DNA of 7,557 nucleotides from Candidatus Eiseniibacteriota bacterium (GTDB taxonomy: Bacteria; Joyebacterota; Joyebacteria; Joyebacterales; Joyebacteraceae), in NCBI GenBank assembly GCA_030610515.1, contig JAUWRQ010000041.1:1-7557 (forward strand), in the 5' to 3' direction. A program made the position numbers and the translations under genes. Positions 1 to 7,400 of the stretch are shown here, in pieces; the first letter of the stretch is position 1; every line of letters begins with the position of its first letter. The notes under the pieces are model-generated. The model was not told the origin of the DNA. It saw only the letters and a program-made list of their open reading frames with translations, and searched no databases.

Positions 1-507
1 CACGCGGTGATGGAAAGGGCCGCGTTCGACAACCCCACGGCCGTGCCGGCTCTCGTGTCCGCGACGGCGCGAGCGGCGAACACGGATGGGGAGATGATCG
101 AGGAAGCCGAGAGAATGGTCTCAGCGGCGCTCGACTCGGGGGTCATCCGGCGCGCGGCAGCGGCCAACCGATGCTACCGTGAGGTCCCGTTTTCCGTCAT
201 GCGCGGAGAGATGACGGTCGAGGGAAAGATGGATCTCGTCTTCGTGGAGGACGAGGAGCTGGTCATCGTGGACTACAAGACAGACGCTGAGCCGCCCGGA
301 GGGTTCGGGAGCCTCGTTGAGCGCTACAGCCGTCAGGCGCTCGCGTACGGCGTTGCGGCCGAACAGGCGACGGAGATGCCGCTTCGGGAGGTCGTGCTTC
401 TTTTCCTGAGCGGTTCGGAGCCCGTCGAGATGAAGGTCGACATCGGGAAGGCGAGAGACGAGCGTGCGCGCTCGTTCGACCGCATCCTCACAGAACTCCC
501 GCAATGA
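1..507 (+). CDS. addA: C-terminal nuclease domain of an AddA/RecB-type helicase-nuclease (5' truncated)
   Basis: Only the last 168 residues are visible. The reading frame is open from base 1, so the GTG at 7 and ATG at 10 are internal codons, not starts; the stop is TGA at 505-507. The visible part carries the RecB/AddA-family PD-(D/E)XK nuclease signature in the right order (residues counted from base 1): REVPF with Glu61, GKMDLVF with Asp78, IVDYKTD with Asp91 and Lys93 as the metal-binding D-x-K pair, then QALAY with Gln112 and Tyr116 (the Q-x-x-x-Y motif). All key residues are present, so the domain should be active. In this family the domain follows a UvrD-type superfamily 1 helicase, and the enzyme resects double-strand breaks together with AddB before RecA loading; the helicase part would lie upstream of the window. 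AddA fits better than RecB because the short Y-x-x-Q-x-x-x-Y region resembles AddA. Another UvrD-nuclease fusion is possible. It converges with the minus-strand genes and has no evident link to them. Confidence 0.85.
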   Translation, partial: HAVMERAAFDNPTAVPALVSATARAANTDGEMIEEAERMVSAALDSGVIRRAAAANRCYREVPFSVMRGEMTVEGKMDLVFVEDEELVIVDYKTDAEPPGGFGSLVERYSRQALAYGVAAEQATEMPLREVVLLFLSGSEPVEMKVDIGKARDERARSFDRILTELPQ

Positions 508-511
508 AGAA

Positions 512-535
512 GGGAGCGCGCGTCCGCACGCTCCC
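512..535 (+). terminator. GC-rich hairpin just after the addA stop codon
   Basis: GGGAGCG at 512-518 pairs perfectly with CGCTCCC at 529-535; two further inner pairs form after one mismatch. It starts five bases after the addA-type stop codon, where a terminator or 3'-end-protecting hairpin is expected. No T-run follows (the next bases are CCACC), so an intrinsic terminator is not proven; RNA 3'-end stabilisation or Rho-dependent ending is equally possible. Confidence 0.4.
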
Positions 536-587
536 CCACCGTCAGCCCGAGTCACCGTCGAAGAAGCCTCTTCCCTCGGAGACAGAA

Positions 588-615
588 GGGGCCCCGTGCT
601 CGCACACGGGGCCCC
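588..615. terminator. Perfect 11-bp inverted repeat between convergent genes
   Basis: GGGGCCCCGTG at 588-598 is the exact reverse complement of CACGGGGCCCC at 605-615, leaving a six-base loop (599-604). It lies between the 3' ends of two convergent genes, the usual place for a shared bidirectional terminator. Read on the minus strand the stem is followed by TTCTGTCTC, a weak T-rich stretch, whereas on the plus strand AAAGC follows, so it suits termination of the minus-strand genes better. Confidence 0.55.
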
Positions 616-637
616 AAAGCACCGGCATGACACCGGC

Positions 638-657
638 TGTTCCATGTCAGCGGAACA
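638..657 (-). other. Short inverted repeat spanning the stop codon of the small secreted gene
   Basis: TGTTCC at 638-643 and GGAACA at 652-657 are exact reverse complements around an eight-base loop that contains the TGA stop (647-649, minus strand). Next to it CACCGGC is directly repeated at 620-626 and 631-637. The stem is only 6 bp, so it may be chance; if real it would be part of the 3'-end structure leading into the stronger hairpin at 588-615. Confidence 0.25.
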
Positions 658-1375
658 TCGCCTTGATGCCCGACCAGGAGGATGCCTCGGTTGCGCTGAA
701 CTGGTCCGCGTAGAGCACGAACGCGCATTCGCGATGTTCGTACGGGTCCGAGGATGAGATCGGCGACCAATCGGGCACACCGAGGGCATCGAAGACGTAG
801 ACCGCCTCGCCACTCCAGTAGTCCTCCGCCACACACTCGCCCCACCCCCACTGCCCGCCCTCGTACCATGGGTAGACGGCTTGGATGCTCAGCCAGTAGG
901 TCTGACCGGACTGCTGGGCGAAGGGCGCGGCGAGCTCGCAGTAGTAGTGGTACCACCACGACTGGTCCGGAAGGAGTTCCTCGACGAACGCCAGGCATTC
1001 CTCCTCGTAGACCATCGCCCCAGGGCGAGGGAACCTCGAACCCGGATCGTTCTCGTAGAACCTGACGACGAAGCGATCCGCGTGGGGCGGGGCTCCTGGG
1101 TTCCAGTAGGCGCCCCACCATTCAACCGCCGCAACGGGCCGTCCATTACTGCACGTGAAGTCGTCGGCCGTCTCGGCGTGGAACGGGTAGTCGGCGGCGT
1201 ACTGCGACGCCAGCGCCCACCCCCCGTCCTCTTTGAGCTCCTGCGCCCACACGACCTCCACTCCGTTGGCGGCCGCCCACTCGTAGTTCGGCCCGTCGGG
1301 TGACGCAACCTGGGCCACCGGCGCCGCCGCGGCCACGCCCGCCGTGATCAGCAGAAGCAGGATAACCAGTCTCAT
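647..1375 (-). CDS. Small secreted protein of unknown function with a DDF-C / WWG-Y motif domain
   Basis: The product has 242 residues and starts at ATG 1375-1373, supported by a GAGGAGG ribosome binding site a few bases upstream and an immediate Sec signal peptide: Arg2, a hydrophobic core (residues 3-15) and an Ala-rich cleavage region at about residues 15-19. The mature protein is acidic and rich in Trp and Tyr. A conserved-looking block ADDFTCSNGRPVAAVEWWG (about residues 69-87) is followed by RFYENDPG and a W-Y-rich centre. From memory this pattern recurs in secreted proteins of Eisenbacteria-, Zixibacteria- and Planctomycetes-like genomes, annotated only as domains of unknown function; I cannot confirm the family accession. 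There are four cysteines after the signal peptide, so disulfides are possible. Unlike its large neighbour it lacks the NYPNPFNP sorting domain and ends in a short tail, SSWSGIKAMFR. It lies 70 bp downstream of the giant surface gene on the same strand and is probably cotranscribed or cis-regulated with it. Function unknown; extracytoplasmic location is well supported. Confidence 0.85.
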   Translation of the reverse strand: MRLVILLLLITAGVAAAAPVAQVASPDGPNYEWAAANGVEVVWAQELKEDGGWALASQYAADYPFHAETADDFTCSNGRPVAAVEWWGAYWNPGAPPHADRFVVRFYENDPGSRFPRPGAMVYEEECLAFVEELLPDQSWWYHYYCELAAPFAQQSGQTYWLSIQAVYPWYEGGQWGWGECVAEDYWSGEAVYVFDALGVPDWSPISSSDPYEHRECAFVLYADQFSATEASSWSGIKAMFR

Positions 1376-1379
1376 CCGC

Positions 1380-1386
1380 CCTCCTC
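1380..1386 (-). promoter_or_regulatory. Ribosome binding site of the small secreted gene
   Basis: On the minus strand GAGGAGG precedes the ATG at 1375 by about four bases. It decides the start: an ATG overlapping this site (1388-1386) is in another frame and leads to no signal peptide. Confidence 0.75.
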
Positions 1387-1396
1387 ATGGTGCGGA

Positions 1397-1428
1397 GGCG
1401 GCGGAACCTCTCGGGGCGTTCCGCCGCC
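1397..1428 (-). terminator. Perfect 11-bp hairpin in the spacer between the two secreted-protein genes
   Basis: GGCGGCGGAAC at 1397-1407 and GTTCCGCCGCC at 1418-1428 are exact reverse complements with a ten-base loop. On the minus strand the stem begins about 18 bases after the stop codon of the giant gene and ends about ten bases before the ribosome binding site of the next gene. It has no T-run, so it may be a leaky terminator, an RNA-processing or stability element that sets different expression of the two genes, or an attenuator controlling access to the downstream site. GAGGC (1395-1399) can alternatively pair with GCCTC (1433-1437), giving a competing fold. Confidence 0.5.
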
Positions 1429-1445
1429 CGAAGCCTCTGTTGCCG

Positions 1446-4400
1446 CTACTTCAAGAGAATCATCTTCCGGGTCAACGCCTCTGCGTCCGCGACCAGCCTG
1501 TAGAAGTAGACGCCTGACGCGGCGAGCCTGCCGTTCTGGTCCCTTCCGTCCCAGATCACGGCGTACCGTCCCGGGTCCTGAGGTTCGCCCGCGAGAAGCC
1601 TGCGAACGAGCCTGCCTGACAGAGTGTAGACCTCGAGGTCGACAGTTGCCGGGCTCGGGAGCGCGTAGCAGATCTCCGTCATCGGATTGAAGGGGTTCGG
1701 GTAGTTGCCGAGCAACTCGTATCTGACCGGCGTGCCCTCGACGCCGGTGTCCACGACGTAGACGAGCACCGGCACGATGACCGTGACCGAATCGGGGTCG
1801 TCGCTCCGGACGAGCAGGTTGCACGTGTGCTCGCCAAGCGCAAGGTCAGTCGCGTCCACGCAGATGGAGATCGGCTCCGACATCCCCGGGGCGCTGACGC
1901 CGTACCACGGCACCGCCGTCAGCCACGGACACCCGGGCGCAATCTCCGCCGCGAGCCCGTTGTGGACGTACGCCTCGTCGTAGGCGACCGGCAGTCCGAC
2001 CGCACCGCTCGGGGATTCGATGCCTACGGTCGCGCTCGTTAGCGTGCCGAGCATCGTGTGGTATTGGAACAGCATGCTGCCGTCGTCCCGCAGAATGACC
2101 TGGAACGTCAGGTTGCTCGACGGCTCATATGCTCTCAGGATGCCTGTGTATTGCACAACGAACTCGCTCGTCTGCGCGTTCCAGTACGTGTGCACCGAGC
2201 CCGCGAGCATCGGATTGAGGTCGTCCCAGAAGGGGGCCACGATCGCGTTGGGGGTCGCCGCGTCGGGAATCGGCGTGTTCGATGGAATCATGCCGTTCGA
2301 CCCGAACGTCAGGTACCCGTTGGAGCCGATCGTCACGAAGTGCTCCACGCCGCCGTAGAACGGGAAGGCGAACGGGAGCGCGATCGTCTGCGCGGTGTCG
2401 TCGCCCATCATGAGCGGCGAACCGACGCCCGAGATATCGAACCAAGAGAAGACCGGTCCTCCAAGGTCGTCGCTGTCCCTCCACGAGTATCCGTACGCGT
2501 CTGGGCCGCCGTAACCGCGCGCGCCGCCCCTTGTCCCGTCCCGTCCGAGCTCGGGAACCTCCGGGCGCGTCGAGGACGAGACCGCGTCGCCGTGCCGCTC
2601 CGGAACGTCGGGAGGTAACCTGCGAGGCTGTCCGTGTGACCCCGGATCCCTCGGGCTCTTTCCGACGGTCCAGCTGAGGTCGTCGCCGCCGGTATTGGCC
2701 ACGTACATCGAGTCGCACGCGCTCTCGCCGCCCATCACGGTGAACGAGAGATCCTCCGGCTGCACCTCTATCTGCGGAGGGCCGACGACCAGGAGTCCGA
2801 GCGAGACCACGAACTCGGGCTCGTCCGGGTCGTTGCTCTCGAACACGAGGTCCACCTCGTGCAGGCCCGGCTCGAGGCCCGCGGGATAGGCGCAGAGCTC
2901 GATCTCCTGCGCGATCCCGCCCGCCTGGGTGTCGCCGACGGGCGTCTCCACGAGCCACGGCACCGAGTCGTGGATGAGCACCACGAGCGCGTCGTGGACG
3001 TAGGCGCTGTTGAAGGCCACCTGGAGTCCCGAGGCGCCGACCTCGTCCTCGACTCCGATGGAGCCGAGCTCGGTGTCACCGTTCATGTCGAAGTACTTGA
3101 ACCGTATCGAGCCGTTGGGATCGAGCGTCACCTGGAAGGTCTTCGTTCCCGTCGACCAGTAGTCGTAGATGTCGGTGTACTGGACGACGAATCTGCCGGT
3201 CACCCCGTCGTGGTGGTAGTGGATCGAGCCTCCAAGCTCGGGGTTCAGGTCGACCCAGAACGGAGCGATGAGGTTGCCGGGCGCTTCGACCGTCGGAATG
3301 GGATCGTGGTTGTACGCCGAGGCGTCCGGTCCGAACGTGACGTAGCCGTTCGAGCTGATCCTGACGAGCGTCTGAGGTCTCCCGTAGAACGGGAACGCGA
3401 ACGGAAGCGCGACCTCTTCGAAGTCGTCATCCGTGAGCGTCAAGGGCGTGCCGACTCCCGTGATGTCCTGCCACACGAAGCTCGGTCCGCCGAGGTCGTC
3501 GCTGTCGATCCAGGTGTAACCGAATCCGTCCGGACCGCCCGACCCTCTCCCGCCGACCCTCTGATCGCGCTCGCCCTTGTTGGCCGGAGCCCGTGCGGAG
3601 CCGAGAGCGCTCCCGAACTCGGCGCGCCTGGACTCGCCTGACGAAGCCGCTCCGGCGCGGAACTCAACGGCTTCCCGTCCGCCACCGACCACTCCACCCC
3701 GAGCGACGACCGGCGCCTCCCTGATCCGCCAGACAAGATCGCCGAAACCCTCGTTGGTGATCGTGAGCGTGTCGCAGACAACGGTCCGGTTCCCGGCTTC
3801 GAGCTCGACGACGAGGGGAACGACGTCGATGTCCGGCACCATCGGAGGCTGGTCGCATCCGACAGGATAGGCCCCTACGAGCCCGCACTCGGGCGCGTTC
3901 GCACACGGCGAGCCGACCTGCAGGTAGAAGTTGAGGCTCTCGGGGACGCAGAAGGTGGGATCGAGCGAGAAGTTGCCGTAGAGCCCTGCCTGCCCCGCGA
4001 TGCACCCTACCCAATCTCCCCCGTAGTTGCCATATACGTCGGTGCAGTCGAGATCCGCCGTCGCCTCGGCCCCGCACCCAACGGCCTCGCCGTAGGGAGC
4101 GAAGGCCACGATCGAGTTCGACAGCGTGACGTCGCCGCCGGTCACGTAGACGCCGGCTCCGTCGTTCGCGGCGTTCTCGTGGAGGGTGCAGCCCGCAAGC
4201 TCCGCGTAGGCGCCGGAGTCGCAGTAGATGGCGCCACCGTAGAGCTTCGCGGTATTGCCCACGAAAAGGCACTCATTGAGCGTGGCGTAGGAATTGTCCC
4301 TCGACGCCAGTCCGCCGCCGACCACGCTCCAGTTGAGCGCGAACAGGCAGCGCGTGAAGGTCGGCGAGGAAGACTGCTCGAGCGCGACCGCGCCTCCATA

Positions 4401-7400
4401 CAGATCCGCAACGCCGGTCGCGAACACGCAGTCGAGGAACTCGGGCGATGACCCGGAGCAGTACAGATTGCCTCCGCTCTCGGCAGTCATGCCGGCTGTC
4501 AGCGTGAATCCAGCCACGACCGTGCTCTCGTCGACGTCCGAGCAGTACATGACACGCCCCGCTCGGCCCGACGCGTCGATCGTGACGCAGTCCGGCTCTC
4601 TAGTTTCACTCAAGAGCGTGACGCCGGACTTCAGGGCAACGTCGCTCTCGTAGTAGGTGCCGCACGCGACGACCACCGTGTCGCCGACGGCAGCAGAGTC
4701 GATGCCCGCCTGAATCGTGGGAGCGTCCGCGGGCACGTACCACGTGCGCGGCGGAGGAGTCACGGTGACGCGGACGTACGCCGTGTCCGTGCCGCTCACG
4801 CAGTCGCCGACCACGTAGCGGAAGCTATCAGCCCCGGCGAACCCGGGAAGGGCGAAGTAGGTGACGGACTGGTCGCCCTCGTTCACATAGGCCTCGCCCA
4901 TGGCCTCGTCGCCGAAGACGTCGAGCACGGAGAGCGCATCGAAGTCCGGGTCGCTGTCGTTGCCGAGCACCGCGATCGAGAGCGGTGCGTACCCGGCGAC
5001 CGAGCCTACGTCGTCTGCCGCGATCGGGCGTCCGTTCCCTATCGCACCGCCCACGGCCTTGAAGAGGAACTTGGTGTCGCGCTGGATCGGCTCCATGTAG
5101 AGGCTGTCCGATACGGTCAGGCCCGCGTAGCAGTCGAAGTTGGGATCGCGCGACGCGCTTCCACGAGAGCGTCCCGTCTCGACGATCACGTCGAAGCTGT
5201 CATCCAGGACCGGCTCGAATCCCGGCAGGAAGATGAGCTCGACCGTGCCGTCGAGTTCTGCCACGCCGTCAATGGAAAGGACGTCGTAATCGTCGCCGGC
5301 CTCGTAGCCGCCTATCTCGAGTCGGATTTGGCTCGTGCCGGTCTGGAGGAAGTCGCCGACGTAGCTCATGACACCCGGAGAGTCTCCCGGCTCCACGACA
5401 CCCTTCATGGACGCCATTCCATCGGCCGTGTCGAACGTCCCCGAACCTCTGAGCAACGCGTTCTCGCGGTGGTCGAAGTAGCCGTCGTTGTCGACTGTAG
5501 CGTTCCCCGAGAGGCTAATTCGTCCTCTGTTCACGAAGTTCGCGCCAAACTGGTTCGTCACGGTGCCGCGCGCGTCGAAGTCGCCACCCGGCTCGATCTC
5601 GACGTTCCCGGCGCTCGTGAACTGCGCTCCCTCCCGCACCTCGAGAAGCCCACCTACGTCGAACTCACCGGACGAGCTCACGTCGGTGTTCACGCCGGCG
5701 CGGAAGAGCGCGCCGGGCGCCAGGTCGATCGTTCCTGAGTTCATGAACGTGCCCGAGCCCGCCCTCGCCTCGCCGCCCAGGTAGTGTTTGCTGACCATCG
5801 TGCCCTGGCCGGCGTAAATATTCAGACGGTCGAGATTGTCGAACTCTCCGCCGATGTCGAGCGTCCCGGACTCGGCATCGACGAGGCCGTCGTCTCCCCT
5901 CCCCACGTTCTCGTTGGTGAACGAAAGGAGTATCGTGCTCCAGTCGGTTCCGGTCGATATGAAGTAGCCTCTGTTTCTGAAGTCGCCCGTGCCCGTGAGG
6001 TCGGCGTCCTCGAGAACGAACTCGCCGCCGTTCTCGTTGTAGAACGTTGCCCCCGTACCGACCGCTATCTCTCCTCGGTTGTTGACCGTGCCGGAGGAGC
6101 TGAGCGTCGTGTTGGCTAGACCGATGAGAGCGCCGCCGTCGGCAATGTCCACGACGCCGGAGTTCAGGAACGTCCCCGAACCCGCTCTCGCCTCACCTCT
6201 CAGGTAGTGCTTGCTGACCATCGTGCCCTGGCCGGCATAGATGTTCAGACGGCCGAGGTTGTCTAACTCGCCTCCCATGTCTAGCGTTCCGGCCTCCGCG
6301 TCCATGAGGCCGTCATCGCCTCTGGGACCACCGTACACATCGTTCGTGAAGTCGACGAAGACGTAGCTTCGGCCGGGACCCGTCTTCTGAAAGTAGCCCC
6401 GGTTCAGGAACGAGCCGCTGCCGGTGATGTAGCCGTCGTCGAGCTGGAACGTGGCGCCCAGTTCGTTCACGATCTGCGATCCGCGGCCGCCGTCGGGCGC
6501 GTTCAGCATGGCGCCGTCACGAACGATGATCGTTTCGTTGTTCGTGAGCGTCGTCGTGACCGTGAGCGCGGCGTACTGGATGTCGAGGACAATCTCGCCG
6601 ACGATCGCCGCGAGGGTCAGCGAGTTCACCGTCTGATAGGAGCTCACGTAGACAGTGTCTGGGAGACCGATCCAGGGGTGGTCGTCGGGACCCGGCAGCT
6701 CATCAAACTCCCAGTTGTACGGGTCTTCCCACGTCTCTCCGTCCCCGCCTGCGTCCCAGTAGACCAGGCCGGCGCACCCGAGGCCGTAGGCGCCCATCTG
6801 TCCGCAGACCGGCTGGTTCTCCTCGGTGCACGGCGAGGTAGAGCTAAGCGCAAGGGGCTGACTCGGTTCCAGGCCCCCGCAGAAGAGCGGGTCGACCGAG
6901 ATGTTCCCGTTGATGCCGTTCTGGCCGGCGATGCAGCCCACGTAGTCGCCGTTGAAGTTGCCGTACACGTCGGAGCACTCGAGTGTGATGGCGCCCGTGC
7001 CCGCGCAGTACGCCGCCTGCGAGTCAAAGCCGAACGCGATGATCGAGTTCCTGACCGTGCACACGGCCGCGGCCCTGAACATGTCGCTCACGCACGCGAT
7101 GGCAGAGCCGCCGTTGGAGGTGTTATGGTCGAATGTGCACGCATCGAACACGGCGCTCACGCCGTCGCCGAAGCGGATGGCTCCGCCATCGTAGCCGGCG
7201 GTGTTGGCATCGAACACGCACCGCGTGAAGGTCGGGTTCGCACTGAGCCCCGATACGGCCCCTCCGTCGCCCATCGATATGCAGTGGTCGAAGACGCAAT
7301 CCGTGAAGGAGGGCGAGGAACCGTTCTCCATGTGAACACCGCCGCCCCCGGTCGTAGACTGAAGATCTCTGAAAATGCAGTTTTCGACAGTGACGTCGGA

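Larger units (their letters stand above)
5166..6773 (-). other. Autotransporter-passenger-like repetitive beta-solenoid region
   Basis: Residues 262-797 begin with a G-x-W-x-x-x-x-NW motif (about 272-282) and continue as short strands punctuated by G-[ST]-G-[ST]-F-x-N-x-G turns such as GSGSFLNRG, GTGDFRNRG and GSGTFMNSG. The end (721-791) has VEPGDSPGV, IRLEIGG, YDVLSIDGVAELDGTVEL and DDSFDVIV, the module that in autotransporters closes the passenger before the barrel. No barrel follows; the cadherin-like domain does. Confidence 0.75.

Noticed and set aside
1..507. A Cas4 nuclease, because of the RecB-type D-x-K motif
   Set aside because: The Cys cluster that binds the Cas4 iron-sulfur centre is absent, the domain is the end of a longer frame, and no CRISPR repeats or cas genes are present.
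121..834. A 237-codon minus-strand frame crossing the addA-type gene, the spacer and the small secreted gene
   Set aside because: It is Arg/Ser-rich, overlaps a recognisable nuclease domain and a signal-peptide protein, and crosses the intergenic hairpins; it is a composition artefact.
881..1303. A 140-codon plus-strand frame opposite the small secreted gene
   Set aside because: The minus-strand frame has a ribosome binding site, signal peptide and coherent domain; the plus-strand frame has none of these.
2859..3641. A 260-codon open frame on the plus strand opposite the giant gene
   Set aside because: It is antisense to clearly homologous domains in a GC-rich gene where stops are rare in the opposite frame. 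Its translation is a V/D/R/E-rich string with no domain, and the opposite frame is supported by two aligned tandem units.
3855..4745. A pectate lyase or other polysaccharide-degrading enzyme, from the beta-helix fold
   Set aside because: No lyase or glycosidase catalytic motif is recognisable; the coils are of the GGAI/FxxN structural type.
5733..6323. Regularly spaced repeats as a possible CRISPR array or mobile-element repeat
   Set aside because: There are only two copies, in frame, with protein-level conservation and no unique short spacers; they are internal protein repeats.
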